Below, in pieces: positions 18,318 to 26,806 of a stretch of 64,000 nucleotides of DNA (within the stretch, counting starts at the first letter, position 1; each line of letters begins with the position of its first letter). Position numbers and translations under genes: made by a program. The notes under the pieces are model-generated. The model was not told the DNA's origin and ran no database searches. It was given only the letters and a program-made list of their open reading frames with translations. Origin of the DNA: Maribellus comscasis (GTDB taxonomy: Bacteria > Bacteroidota > Bacteroidia > Bacteroidales > Prolixibacteraceae); assembly GCF_009762775.1 (NCBI RefSeq), contig NZ_CP046401.1, forward strand, positions 5,468,001 to 5,532,000. The letters run 5' to 3'.

Positions 18318-18884
18318 ACATATTTCCAGGAAATTTTTTATGAGGTCGTGGTTGTAGTACTCCGGATGAAACTGGCAGGTATACCACTGATATTTTTTAT
18401 GTCTCATTAGCTGGTTTTTACATGTTATCGATGTAGCCAGTAAATCAAAGTTGTCAGGTAGTGTTACTGAATCGTTGTGCATTTGTTTTACTCTGAGTTC
18501 ATTTGGGAGGTTGATTAGTAACTCATCGTCTCTGATAATATTGACTGTAAAATCACCTGATTCCGGTTCTTCGCTTCTCAGTATTTTTGCGCCATTCATA
18601 AAAGCTGTAATGTGATGACCAGCGCATATACCCAAAATGGGGTGTTTGTAATTTTTTAACCATTCAAAATAGGGGAGATGGTGTTCTACAATGTCGTTCC
18701 CTTGTGGCGATCCTGAAATAATAACGCCTTTTGTTTTTTCGGGATTGAAGTTTATACAATCCTTGTATTCTATCGTTGTAGCGTTAAGCTCCGCTTTCTG
18801 GACAATTTTTTCCAACGGGACAGTGAATGCTGTGATTCCGGGTTCTGCGCTGTTTATAATTAAAATATTCTTTAAATCATTCAT
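18300..18884 (-). CDS. Class I glutamine amidotransferase-like protein
   Basis: I start the gene at the ATG at 18884, giving 194 residues; the longer frame adds 13 residues unlike the family. The nucleophile elbow ILGICAGHH places the catalytic Cys at 87, and CQFHPEYY near the C-terminus supplies His and Glu, so the triad is complete. The protein resembles the glutaminase part of GMP synthase and stand-alone GATase1 proteins that hydrolyse glutamine or gamma-glutamyl compounds. No synthase partner is adjacent, so the acceptor reaction is unknown. Transcription converges with asnB and the coding end overlaps the asnB terminator. Confidence 0.8.
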   Translation of the reverse strand: MNDLKNILIINSAEPGITAFTVPLEKIVQKAELNATTIEYKDCINFNPEKTKGVIISGSPQGNDIVEHHLPYFEWLKNYKHPILGICAGHHITAFMNGAKILRSEEPESGDFTVNIIRDDELLINLPNELRVKQMHNDSVTLPDNFDLLATSITCKNQLMRHKKYQWYTCQFHPEYYNHDLIKNFLEICKKNAV

Positions 18885-19047
18885 ATAGACTACAAAGTAA
18901 AAATGAGAAGATAAATTATTCAAATCTTAATCAAAAAAAACTCATTTTTCAATTTTAATTATTTTTAAGTTATATTTTAGTTGTTTGAAAGACAAATAGA
19001 ATGGGTTTTTATTTTGAGCGTGAAAATATAACAAAAGAATAATTATT

Positions 19048-20139
19048 ATGAAGAAACTTTGGATTTTGGTTTTAGGGGGTGTGATTTTTGCCTGCACTCA
19101 GCAAAAAGGTTTTGAGATAACAGTGGATATTGGCGGCGCAGAAGGACAAATGCTGTTGGAACAACGTGGAACTGATGCCTGGATTTCTGTTGATACTGCA
19201 GATGTTGTTGACGGTGTGGCGGTGTTGAAAGGAGAAGTGGAAAGACCGGGAGATTATTACCTGTCAATTTTGGGACAAAGAAATAAGATGTTGATTTTTG
19301 TTGAGAATTCGAAAATGACGGTAACAGGAGCTGTTGATTCATTAGATAATGTTTTGGTAACAGGTTCAAAAACGCACGATGAATATAAAGGAATCGATAA
19401 TCAGATAAAGGAGCTTTCTAATGAATATATGGCGCTTTATCAGCAGTCGCGGGAATCGTTAATGCAGCGCGATACAGCAAAAGCTGAAGAATTGATGGAC
19501 AAGGTAAACGAGATTTATGAAAGTGCAAATCAACTGCAGGAAGATTTTATTAAAAATAATCCGGGTTCATATGTAACACCTTATTTTATTTCAAATGTTC
19601 AGTATTCAAAAGATTTGGATGAGTTGGTTGAGATGGTTGACGCATTGGATCCGAAGTTGGACTCAGTGCCGGGTATTATTCGTCTGAAAGAGCGGATAGA
19701 TAAACTAAAAACGGTTGCTGTTGGTCAAGTTGCACCTGATTTTACCCAAAACGATCCGGACGGAAACCCGGTGCGTTTTTCTGATGTATATTCGCAAAAT
19801 GAATTGACACTTCTTGATTTTTGGGCCGCTTGGTGTGGTCCGTGCAGAGCGGAAAATCCCAATGTCGTTTCAGTGTACAACTCTTATAAAGATGAAGGGT
19901 TTAGTGTTTTCGGAGTTTCGTTGGACAGAACAAAGGAGGATTGGCAGAAGGCTATCAAAGACGATGGTTTGACCTGGCAACATGTTTCTGATCTGTCATA
20001 CTGGCAAAATTCGGCTGCACAACTGTATGCTGTAAATTCAATTCCGTCTAGTTTGTTAGTAGACAAGAATGGAAAGATAATCGCAAAAAATAAAAGGGGG
20101 GAAGAACTAAGAAAAGTGGTTGCTGAATTTCTGGAATAA
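19048..20139 (+). CDS. Thioredoxin-like lipoprotein (DUF4369 plus TlpA-type domain)
   Basis: A 363-residue lipoprotein: MKKLWILVLGGVIFACTQ has a lipobox ending at Cys16. Residues about 25-120 form the DUF4369 beta-domain common in Bacteroidota, residues 125-170 a helical linker, and residues about 225-363 a TlpA/AhpC-type thioredoxin fold with WAAWCGPCR (CGPC at 263-266). It would act as a periplasmic disulfide reductase, for example in cytochrome maturation or repair of oxidised surface proteins. It is a single gene with a terminator after it. Confidence 0.87.
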   Translation: MKKLWILVLGGVIFACTQQKGFEITVDIGGAEGQMLLEQRGTDAWISVDTADVVDGVAVLKGEVERPGDYYLSILGQRNKMLIFVENSKMTVTGAVDSLDNVLVTGSKTHDEYKGIDNQIKELSNEYMALYQQSRESLMQRDTAKAEELMDKVNEIYESANQLQEDFIKNNPGSYVTPYFISNVQYSKDLDELVEMVDALDPKLDSVPGIIRLKERIDKLKTVAVGQVAPDFTQNDPDGNPVRFSDVYSQNELTLLDFWAAWCGPCRAENPNVVSVYNSYKDEGFSVFGVSLDRTKEDWQKAIKDDGLTWQHVSDLSYWQNSAAQLYAVNSIPSSLLVDKNGKIIAKNKRGEELRKVVAEFLE

Positions 20140-20166
20140 TAAAATAGTAAATTAGAAGAATTATAG

Positions 20167-20201
20167 AAAAGCAGAAGCATAGATTGTTTCTGCTTTTTTT
20201 T
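20167..20201 (+). terminator. Intrinsic terminator after the thioredoxin-like gene
   Basis: AAAAGCAGAA (20167-20176) pairs with TTCTGCTTTT (20188-20197) around an 11-base loop and runs into eight T residues. Confidence 0.75.
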
Positions 20202-20290
20202 GTTATCACCGGCTTTTTGTCCCCCGTAGAGTAAGTTTTTCAGAGTGTCCCTGAAATAAATAATGTCCATATATGGGAAATATGTTTCAT

Positions 20291-20322
20291 TTTGGGTTTA
20301 TTGAATTGTATGGCTATGTTTG
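20291..20322 (+). promoter_or_regulatory. Promoter of the small secreted protein gene
   Basis: TTTG (20291-20294) and TATGTTTG (20315-20322) are 20 bases apart and match the Bacteroidota consensus fully. The promoter lies inside the longer open frame that begins at 20292, so translation must start later, at the ATG at 20430. Confidence 0.6.
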
Positions 20323-20429
20323 TAAGGTGTTGTTTGTTAGTGTTTTATGTGTTTTGGCATCTGTATTGTAATAATTCTGGCACATTGATGCTTGATGTTT
20401 TACAAAAGGATTTACAAACTAAAAAATGT

Positions 20430-20762
20430 ATGAAAAAGTCTGTTTTAACAATCGCAGCAAGTTTATTAATCTCAAGTTTAACAATGGCAACAGTTAAACA
20501 GGGCGGAAATGGCGAAGGTGATACAGACCAGGATGAAGCAACACATGGTGTTGAAATCAACATCCCTACGGTTGCCCTTTTTGACGTAGAATCAAGGAAT
20601 GACAGAGAAGCCGGAAAAGAAGTGGATTTTGGGACTGCAACGGATGAAAATTTATGGTTGAATTATACTTCAATTGTAACGCAGAGCTGGGACAGTTTGC
20701 AACGAGAGATTCCTGTTGAGTTGGATAATACAAATAAATTGCTGTCAGGTGTTAGTTTGTAG
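20430..20762 (+). CDS. Small secreted protein, probably truncated
   Basis: The ATG at 20430 opens a clear signal peptide (KKSVLTIAASLLISSLTMA) and gives 110 residues. The mature part contains VEINIPTVALFDVE and LWLNYTSIV, which recalls a family of secreted Bacteroidota proteins of about 200 residues that I know only as uncharacterised. The frame stops with TAG after LLSGVSL, but the same frame continues with MSAGNISSG before another stop, which looks like the lost continuation of such a protein. It may therefore be a recently broken gene. Function unknown; a proper promoter and a terminator are still present. Confidence 0.55.
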   Translation: MKKSVLTIAASLLISSLTMATVKQGGNGEGDTDQDEATHGVEINIPTVALFDVESRNDREAGKEVDFGTATDENLWLNYTSIVTQSWDSLQREIPVELDNTNKLLSGVSL

Positions 20763-20869
20763 ATGTCGGCAGGAAATATTTCTTCGGGCAACTTATTTAT
20801 GCGATAACAAGCAACGATTAAAAAGTAAGAAAGATAAAAAATAAGGTAATAAGAAAGATGCAAAACAAG

Positions 20870-20907
20870 GTTTAGGCAGGTCGAAAGGCTTGCCTTTTTG
20901 TTTTTAT
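20870..20907 (+). terminator. GNRA-loop terminator after the small secreted protein
   Basis: AGGCAGGTC (20874-20882) pairs with GGCTTGCCT (20887-20895) through nine pairs including G-U pairs, closed by the tetraloop GAAA, followed by a T-rich stretch (TTTTGTTTTT). Confidence 0.7.
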
Positions 20908-20989
20908 CCGAAATTTTTTGTCTCCTCTTTAAAAAGGCATTTTTTCTACCGGTTTCGATACGCGAAATGATTACATTTGCCACCAAATT

Positions 20990-21901
20990 ATGCAACAATA
21001 TTTTGGTGAAATAGCGGGTATCCTGACTGCCGTTTTTTGGACGGTAACAAGTTTGGCATTTGAATCGGCAGGAAAGAAAGTGGGCTCTTTGGCCGTCAAT
21101 TTAATCCGGCTGGTAATAGCCTTCTTTTTTATTGGTTTTTACAGTTGGTTTTCCCGTGGTTTTTTCTTTCCCTCAGATGCTACTGTTTTCCAGTGGAAAT
21201 GGTTAATTCTCTCAGGCTTGGTTGGTTTTGTTATTGGTGATTTGCTTTTGTTTCAGGCATTTGTAGTTATTGGAGCCCGTATTTCGATGTTGATGATGGC
21301 GCTTGCGCCACCTTTTACAGCGTTTATTGGCTGGCTTATATTGAAAGAAACTCTAACGCTGTCAAACTGGTTGGGAATGATGGTTACAATGGCTGGAATT
21401 GTACTTGTTATTTTGAAAAGAGAAAAAACAGAACAGAACGGAGAGATTATTCGAAAGTTAAAATCGGGTTATTCTGTCCAGGGAATTCTGCTGGCCGTGG
21501 GAGGTGCCATGGGGCAGGCGGCAGGTTTGGTTTTGAGTAAAAAAGGAATGGGAAATTACGATGCCTTTTCTGCTTCGCAAATCCGAGTTTTAGCGGGAGT
21601 TGCCGGATTTTCAGTTTTGTTTGTTTTTATGAAACGGTGGCCGCGTGTCTGGGCCGCGTTAAAACATGCTCCGGCAATGAAAAGAATAACACTTGGTGCA
21701 TTTTTTGGCCCGTTTTTGGGGGTCTCTTTTTCTCTTCTTGCAGTTCAACATACAGAGGCAGGTGTGGCAGCAACTTTAATGGCAATTTCGCCGGTTCTTA
21801 TTATTGCTCCTTCTGTTATTTGGTTTGGTGAAAAAGTAAATTGGAAAGAAATTTTAGGTGCCCTTATTACTGTTGGCGGTGTGGCATTGTTTTTTCTTTA
21901 A
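20990..21901 (+). CDS. EamA/DMT-family transporter
   Basis: A 303-residue membrane protein with ten hydrophobic helices arranged as two EamA repeats: the first ends in GMMVTMAGIVLVILKR and the second in LGALITVGGVALFFL. Members export amino acids or other small metabolites across the inner membrane, but the substrate cannot be inferred. A -7 element TACATTTG at 20972-20979 lies just ahead of the start, implying a very short leader. The downstream gene is on the other strand, with stops almost touching. Confidence 0.82.
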   Translation: MQQYFGEIAGILTAVFWTVTSLAFESAGKKVGSLAVNLIRLVIAFFFIGFYSWFSRGFFFPSDATVFQWKWLILSGLVGFVIGDLLLFQAFVVIGARISMLMMALAPPFTAFIGWLILKETLTLSNWLGMMVTMAGIVLVILKREKTEQNGEIIRKLKSGYSVQGILLAVGGAMGQAAGLVLSKKGMGNYDAFSASQIRVLAGVAGFSVLFVFMKRWPRVWAALKHAPAMKRITLGAFFGPFLGVSFSLLAVQHTEAGVAATLMAISPVLIIAPSVIWFGEKVNWKEILGALITVGGVALFFL

Positions 21902-21904
21902 CAG

Positions 21905-22303
21905 TTAATCGGGCAAACTCTCTCTTAATTCTGCGAGTTTCATTTGACGGTCCATTGAAAATGAAGTACTTTCCATCTCAACTTTGTTTAGTAAAAAATA
22001 GGCCTTGTTAAAATAATTTAGTTTTTTCTTTTTAGTTTCCGCCATTTCTCCCTGTTCTTTCATAACAAAAGCAACCATTTCAAGGTGTTCGTTGGTAAGT
22101 TTTTTTTGGGAGACCAAAACATCAATAAATTTTTCAATGCTGAGTTGGTGGATATCATCATCAATTTTCAGGCATTCATAAAAGTATTGAATCTCTTTTT
22201 CCGCTTCTTCATTTTCTCCTTTTTTTCGATGCCTGAGTATTTTATGAATTACTTCGAAAAGCATCATTAGTTGTCTCATAAGATAGTCTCTTTCGATTCC
22301 CAT
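21905..22303 (-). CDS. Hypothetical helical protein
   Basis: A 132-residue protein, almost entirely predicted helix and highly charged (many Lys and Glu), with no signal peptide or membrane segment. It begins MGIERDYLMRQLMMLFEVIH and contains a TPR-like segment LNYFNKAYFLLNKVE. I do not recognise a named family. It probably works in the cytoplasm as a small scaffold or regulatory protein. It converges on the EamA transporter gene and diverges from the DUF5522/fmt pair. Confidence 0.65.
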   Translation of the reverse strand: MGIERDYLMRQLMMLFEVIHKILRHRKKGENEEAEKEIQYFYECLKIDDDIHQLSIEKFIDVLVSQKKLTNEHLEMVAFVMKEQGEMAETKKKKLNYFNKAYFLLNKVEMESTSFSMDRQMKLAELRESLPD

Positions 22304-22356
22304 TTTTATTCGTTTTTGTTTTAAAGATAATGTTTAGTTTTGGGAAAAATTTTTGA

Positions 22357-22575
22357 ATGGGGTATTTTGACGATATTTTTGGTAATGATTTGGGCTTCAA
22401 CAGCGATTTAACAGAAGGTGTTGATTTTTATCTGGAAAATGGTTACCGTGTAATGACAGAACGTTATCTGATTAACCGTGGTTATTGTTGTTCGAATGGT
22501 TGCAGACACTGTCCTTACTGGCCAAAAGCTCAGAAGGGAAATACAAATTTACGTACCGGTTTAAAAAGAGGATAA
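22357..22575 (+). CDS. DUF5522 cysteine-rich small protein
   Basis: A 72-residue protein with the family signature: YLENGYRVMTERYLINRGYC followed by CSNGCRHCPY. The cluster of four cysteines probably binds zinc or an iron-sulfur cluster. Function is not established. The stop codon is directly followed by the ATG of fmt, so the two are co-transcribed. A possible promoter with -7 element TAGTTTTG lies at 22335-22342, only about 15 bases ahead of the start. Confidence 0.85.
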   Translation: MGYFDDIFGNDLGFNSDLTEGVDFYLENGYRVMTERYLINRGYCCSNGCRHCPYWPKAQKGNTNLRTGLKRG

Positions 22576-23547
22576 ATGAAAGGAAAAGAGCTTCGTATTG
22601 TTTTTATGGGAACACCCGATTTTGCTGTGGCAAGTTTACACGCTCTGGTTGAAGGCGGTTATAATGTTGTTGGTGTTGTTACTGCTCCGGATAAACCTGC
22701 AGGAAGAGGGAAGAAACTGGCAGAGTCGGCTGTAAAAAAATATGCAATTGACAAGGGATTAAATGTGTTACAACCCGATAAATTTAAAAATCCTGTCTTT
22801 TTGGAAGAATTAAGGACCCTGGAAGCCGATTTGCAGGTTGTTGTTGCTTTTCGGATGCTGCCTGAAGTAGTTTGGGCAATGCCCCGTTTTGGGACATTTA
22901 ATTTGCATGGTTCATTGTTGCCGCAATACAGGGGAGCGGCTCCTTTAAACTGGGCAGTTATAAATGGTGAAAATAAAACAGGTGTTACTACATTTTTGCT
23001 GGATCAGCAGATAGATACCGGAAAAATTTTGTTTAAGCGCGAAATTGAAATTGGAGAAAATGATACAGTCGGAGAGGTTCATGATCGCCTGATGGAAATC
23101 GGAGCCCAGCTGGTGGTGGAAACGGTAAATGCAATTGCAGAAGAAGGCATTCAGCCTGTTTCACAATCGGAGTTGATTGAAGAAAGTGAAATAAAACACG
23201 CACCTAAAATTTTTAAAGAAGATTGTAAAATTAATTGGGAAAAAAGTACAGAGTCAGTCCGAAATTTGATTCGTGGCTTATCGCCTTATCCGGCCGCATG
23301 GACCATACTTGTTAACAAAGAAACAGGTGATGAGTGGCAAACAAAAATATTTTTTGCACAAAGAAGTGAAAAAGAGAATTCAGCTGAACCGGGTACTATA
23401 AGAATCGATGGAAAAACGTTTTTGGCTGTGTCTTGTTATGATGGATGGCTGGAAATTACCGATTTGCAGATTGCCGGTAAAAAGCGGATGAAAACAGGCG
23501 ATTTTTTAAGGGGTTTTCAGCAAATTGACGAATGTAAATTCAAATAA
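22576..23547 (+). CDS. fmt: Methionyl-tRNA formyltransferase
   Basis: A 323-residue enzyme that transfers the formyl group of 10-formyltetrahydrofolate to initiator Met-tRNA. The N-terminal Rossmann domain shows VFMGTPDFAV, and the active-site region NLHGSLLPQYRGAAPLNW contains the catalytic Asn/His; the invariant Asp lies in QIDTGKIL. The C-terminal OB-like tRNA-binding domain ends in GDFLRGFQQ. It begins immediately after the DUF5522 stop and ends at a bidirectional hairpin. Confidence 0.95.
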   Translation: MKGKELRIVFMGTPDFAVASLHALVEGGYNVVGVVTAPDKPAGRGKKLAESAVKKYAIDKGLNVLQPDKFKNPVFLEELRTLEADLQVVVAFRMLPEVVWAMPRFGTFNLHGSLLPQYRGAAPLNWAVINGENKTGVTTFLLDQQIDTGKILFKREIEIGENDTVGEVHDRLMEIGAQLVVETVNAIAEEGIQPVSQSELIEESEIKHAPKIFKEDCKINWEKSTESVRNLIRGLSPYPAAWTILVNKETGDEWQTKIFFAQRSEKENSAEPGTIRIDGKTFLAVSCYDGWLEITDLQIAGKKRMKTGDFLRGFQQIDECKFK

Positions 23548-23548
23548 A

Positions 23549-23572
23549 AAGGCCCTGAAAGACAGAGCCCTT
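23549..23572. terminator. Bidirectional hairpin between fmt and a convergent gene
   Basis: AAGGCCCTG (23549-23557) pairs imperfectly with the AGAGCCCTT region (23563-23572). A T-rich tail follows on both strands, so it can end fmt and the reverse-strand membrane protein gene. Confidence 0.55.
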
Positions 23573-23595
23573 ATTATTTTTTAGAACATTGTTTT

Positions 23596-23961
23596 CTACT
23601 GTTTTTTCCTCCCGTTCATAATAAAGAAATAAATAAGGAAGCCCAAAGAAACAAATACCAGCAAAATTCCAATAGGCAAAACAGCATTGTGATAGTCGAT
23701 TAAATTTGGATTGACCAGGCGCATTACTTCGATGATGATAAATCCCAGCCCGCTCATTAAGGCAACCAATCCCCACTTTAAAGACGGATACTTGTTCCCT
23801 TCTTCCGAAACAGATTTTGGTGGTTCCAGAATTCCAGCTTTGTCATATTGTTCCGCTTTAATCAGTTTTCTTTTTAGCAGGTGTTCAGAAATTAGTTTAA
23901 TGATGTGATACATTCCGAAAAAAACTACTGCAGGTATTAAAACATCTCCCATTACATTCAT
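23596..23961 (-). CDS. Small membrane protein, DUF6249-like
   Basis: A 121-residue protein with three hydrophobic segments: about residues 4-22, 64-82 and 92-114, with a charged cytoplasmic loop (KRKLIKAEQYDKAGILEPP) between the first two. This arrangement and the LKWGLVALMSGLGF segment resemble DUF6249 proteins that often sit beside ECF sigma factor genes. Here an ECF sigma factor gene lies across the spacer on the other strand. Function unknown. Confidence 0.6.
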   Translation of the reverse strand: MNVMGDVLIPAVVFFGMYHIIKLISEHLLKRKLIKAEQYDKAGILEPPKSVSEEGNKYPSLKWGLVALMSGLGFIIIEVMRLVNPNLIDYHNAVLPIGILLVFVSLGFLIYFFIMNGRKKQ

Positions 23962-24049
23962 TTTATTTTGTTTTTATAATTTGACATTCTGACTGTTTGA
24001 CTTTTGTGCGCAGTTAAATGTTGCAACTTTTTGAATTTTTTTTTGAAAA

Positions 24050-24222
24050 AACTTTCGGGCAGGGATTGAAGTGACAGCTTACCGCCGCAGGTGTGTGTGA
24101 CGGCCGACCCGAAACTGCGACCATTGGAAGCTCGTTTTCGGGGCGTTGCCGGAACAGAAACCTGCAAGGGAACTAAAACGGAAAGCCCGGTTGCCTGCCA
24201 AGCTAAAAAACATGATTTTTTT
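24050..24222 (+). ncRNA. GC-rich structured RNA candidate
   Basis: A GC-rich island in an AT-rich spacer. GGCAGG at 24058-24063 pairs perfectly with CCTGCC at 24194-24199, closing a domain of about 140 bases. Inside are GGGATTGAAGTGACAGC, CGACCATTGGAAGC and CGGAAAGCCCGG, strings I associate with conserved Bacteroidota noncoding RNAs of the Flavo-1 or Bacteroidales-1 kind; I cannot say which. Eight T residues near 24214-24221 could form the 3' end. No frame here reads like protein. It lies between a convergent membrane protein gene start and the sigma factor gene, but is probably its own transcript. Confidence 0.55.
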
Positions 24223-24255
24223 TGCAACATTTTTTGAAACCCTGAGTCTGATACA

Positions 24256-24846
24256 ATGAATATGAATGATACAGAACTGGTTCAACAGGTTTTAAGTGGA
24301 AATGAAAATGCTTTCCGCTTTTTGGTCGCAAAGCACGAAAGGCTTGTTTTGCATGTTGTTGGGCGTATTATTCAATCGCAGGACGATGTAAAGGATGTTT
24401 GCCAGGAAGTGTTTATTAAAGTGTTTCGGAAACTGAAACGTTTCAGGGGTGATTCGCGGCTTTCAACCTGGATTGCTACAATAGCATATAATACAAGTAT
24501 TTCGCATGTCAGAAAACAAACACGACAGGCGGAACATTCGTATGATGAGCAACCTGCACTAATTTCAGGGGAACAGGATACATCGCCAAACCAGAAAATA
24601 GTAGAAAAGGAAGAGGTTAAAAAATTCCTTTTGCAGTTGATTGAAGAACTTCCGGTGCATTACCGAACTGTATTGACGCTTTTTCATCTGGAAGAATTTT
24701 CGTACAGAGAAATTGAGCAAATTACAGGTATGCCGGAAGGTACAATAAAAAGCTATTTGTCGAGGGCCAGGAAAATTTTAAAAGAAAAGCTGGAACAGGT
24801 AGCAAAAAATGAAAAAACAAATATTTTTGTACATTATGCGGAATAA
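24256..24846 (+). CDS. ECF-type RNA polymerase sigma factor
   Basis: A 196-residue sigma-70 family protein. Region 2 is seen at residues 25-90 (VKDVCQEVFIKVFRKLKRF, then RLSTWIATIAYN), and region 4 at about 135-185 (FSYREIEQITGMPEGTIKS). Regions 1 and 3 are missing, as in all ECF factors. It directs RNA polymerase to a small set of promoters under a signal. The next gene starts within its last codons and encodes a membrane protein, the usual position of an anti-sigma factor. Confidence 0.9.
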   Translation: MNMNDTELVQQVLSGNENAFRFLVAKHERLVLHVVGRIIQSQDDVKDVCQEVFIKVFRKLKRFRGDSRLSTWIATIAYNTSISHVRKQTRQAEHSYDEQPALISGEQDTSPNQKIVEKEEVKKFLLQLIEELPVHYRTVLTLFHLEEFSYREIEQITGMPEGTIKSYLSRARKILKEKLEQVAKNEKTNIFVHYAE

Positions 24847-25201
24847 AAATACATCTACAGATTCAGAACGTATTTTAAATGAAATATTAAAATCGGAGCC
24901 GCAGTATTCGTTGCCCGGAAATTTTGCAGACATGGTAGCTAATAAAGCGGGTCGTAAATTTGCGTGGGAATCGTATTTTAAGGAATTCCTGATTTATCTG
25001 GGAGTGATTGCAGGAATTATAGCAGTGGCTGCGGCAATGGCTTTTATTTGGTTTTCAGCCGATTTGAAAGAATGGACAACTTTTCTTTTATCAAATATTT
25101 CGTGGGTAGCCGGAATTAACATTCTTGTTATCTTTATTTTGTTTGCCGATCGGGTGTTGCTTCGGTATCTGTTTTATAAAATGTCGTTAAAATCAGCTTA
25201 G
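24836..25201 (+). CDS. Putative membrane anti-sigma partner
   Basis: Starting at the ATG at 24836 (11-base overlap with the sigma gene) gives 121 residues; an ATG at 24809 is also possible. The N-terminal 45 residues are soluble and charged, followed by two membrane helices (about residues 48-70 and 86-108). It has no zinc-binding His-Cys-Cys anti-sigma motif, so its assignment rests on gene order and the membrane topology. It would hold the sigma factor at the inner membrane. Its stop abuts the stop of the convergent glucosaminidase gene. Confidence 0.65.
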   Translation: MRNKNTSTDSERILNEILKSEPQYSLPGNFADMVANKAGRKFAWESYFKEFLIYLGVIAGIIAVAAAMAFIWFSADLKEWTTFLLSNISWVAGINILVIFILFADRVLLRYLFYKMSLKSA

Positions 25202-26140
25202 TTATTTTTTTACTTTTTTCCGCAGTTGAATCACTTCTCCGGGTTGTGGTTGTTCTCCCTTTTTCATATCGTTTCTTCTCAGAAGAGGTTTGAGTTTTAT
25301 CCCATACATTTGTGAAATATAGTGCATGGTTTCTCCCGTTTCAACACGATGAACTTTATCTTTTCGTGATGCCTTTCTTTTTTTATTTTCAATATAGATT
25401 ACTTCATTTTCCAGTGGAACATATCCTTTGGGTTGGTCGTTAAACTTATAAAGTTCCCAATTTCTCAAATCAAACTCCTGGGCTATGATTTCATAAGTAT
25501 CTCCTTCTTTTGCAACAACAGCATCTAAATTATTCATGTTTATTACCTTGTGTGCCCTGTAAGGATTAATTGTAAGCGTGTTTGAGATTCCCTGGTTGGT
25601 AATTGGATTATCCCGGTAAGCTCCAATTTGCTCAAACGAAATTTCATAGTCAAGCCTGAATAATTTAAAGTCTTCAATAATTTTTATCAGTGTTTTGTCG
25701 TAATGACCGGCTGTAGCATAGCCGGCTTTTTTTAATCCACGGGCCCAGCTTTTGTAATCGGTTGGGTCAAGCTGGAATAAGAAACTATAACGTGCATTAT
25801 TCGTTAAAAAATCAGTATGGTCAACAAACGATTCTTCTACCGTTTTGTATTTTCTAAAGCATTCGTTTTTGGCATCATCGTCGTGGTATACTTTTTTCCC
25901 TTTCCAGTTTGATTTGCATTTAATTCCAAAATGGTTATTCGATTTACGGGCCAGTTCACTGTTCCCGTCACCGGATTCAAGACAAGCCTGCGCCATGGTT
26001 ATACTTGCCGGAATTCCGCTTCGGTTCATTTCTTCGATGGCCAGCATTTGGTATTTGGCTATATAATCGTGACGGGATTGTTGTGAAAAAGCAGATTGTA
26101 TTGTAAATATGAATAGAATGAATAAAAATATATTTCTCAT
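25202..26140 (-). CDS. Secreted glucosaminidase with two LysM domains
   Basis: A 312-residue protein with signal peptide MRNIFLFILFIFTIQSAFSQ. Residues about 25-170 form a FlgJ-type glucosaminidase domain: ITMAQACLESGDG holds the catalytic Glu, followed by NHFGIKC and AGYATAGHYDKTLIKI. Two LysM peptidoglycan-binding domains follow (about 200-250 and 265-309, the second beginning HRVETGETMHYISQMYG). It cleaves cell-wall glycan in the periplasm and probably acts in growth, division or lysis. Transcription converges on the sigma/anti-sigma pair. Confidence 0.9.
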   Translation of the reverse strand: MRNIFLFILFIFTIQSAFSQQSRHDYIAKYQMLAIEEMNRSGIPASITMAQACLESGDGNSELARKSNNHFGIKCKSNWKGKKVYHDDDAKNECFRKYKTVEESFVDHTDFLTNNARYSFLFQLDPTDYKSWARGLKKAGYATAGHYDKTLIKIIEDFKLFRLDYEISFEQIGAYRDNPITNQGISNTLTINPYRAHKVINMNNLDAVVAKEGDTYEIIAQEFDLRNWELYKFNDQPKGYVPLENEVIYIENKKRKASRKDKVHRVETGETMHYISQMYGIKLKPLLRRNDMKKGEQPQPGEVIQLRKKVKK

Positions 26141-26323
26141 GAGTTGTTTCGTTTCAAACGCCGGGTAAAAATAATTACTTCAACAATTTAATTGCGTGTT
26201 GTAACTTTTTTTTATAAACAAGTTTTAGTGAATTAACGTCCCGATGCTTATTTTATGATGTGAGACAAAAGCATTCGTCCCTTTTTAACAATTTTAATTG
26301 TATTTTTGAGTAAAACAAAAGAT

Positions 26324-26806
26324 ATGCGTAAAAGCGAATTACGGATTGTCCATTTTGAATTTGACAATATAGGGGAGTTGCAGAAAGAGGATAGGGAGTT
26401 GGTTTTGGCGGCGCGAAAAGCCTCTAAAAATGCTTATGCACCCTATTCCAAATTTCACGTTGGAGCAGCAATACAACTTGAAAATGGTGAAATTGTAAAC
26501 GGCAATAACCAGGAGAATTCTGCTTTCACTTCTGGTTTGTGTGCCGAGAGAACGGCGCTTTTTTATGCCAATGCAAATTTTCCGGATGTAGCTGTTAAAA
26601 GAATAGCTGTTACCGCAGAGAACAGTTCAGGTCTGGTACTGGATCCGGTTAAACCATGTGGTTCGTGCAGGCAGGCGATGGTTGAAACGGAAATGCGTTT
26701 TCAGAAACCTATCCGTATTATCCTCGACGGAGACGGTAAAATTCTTGTTTTTGATGGTGTGGATAGTTTACTTCCGTTTGCTTTTAAACCGGATTCACTG
26801 GACTAA
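26324..26806 (+). CDS. cdd: Cytidine deaminase
   Basis: A 160-residue enzyme that deaminates cytidine and deoxycytidine to the uridine forms for pyrimidine salvage. Motifs: substrate loop AYAPYSKFHVGAA, zinc and catalytic site LCAERTALFYA, and second zinc pair PCGSCRQAM. A TTG at 26306 would extend the frame, but it forms part of a -7 promoter element TATTTTTG (26301-26308), so I take the ATG at 26324. The 3' end overlaps the convergent pseudouridine synthase gene by 23 bases. Confidence 0.92.
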   Translation: MRKSELRIVHFEFDNIGELQKEDRELVLAARKASKNAYAPYSKFHVGAAIQLENGEIVNGNNQENSAFTSGLCAERTALFYANANFPDVAVKRIAVTAENSSGLVLDPVKPCGSCRQAMVETEMRFQKPIRIILDGDGKILVFDGVDSLLPFAFKPDSLD

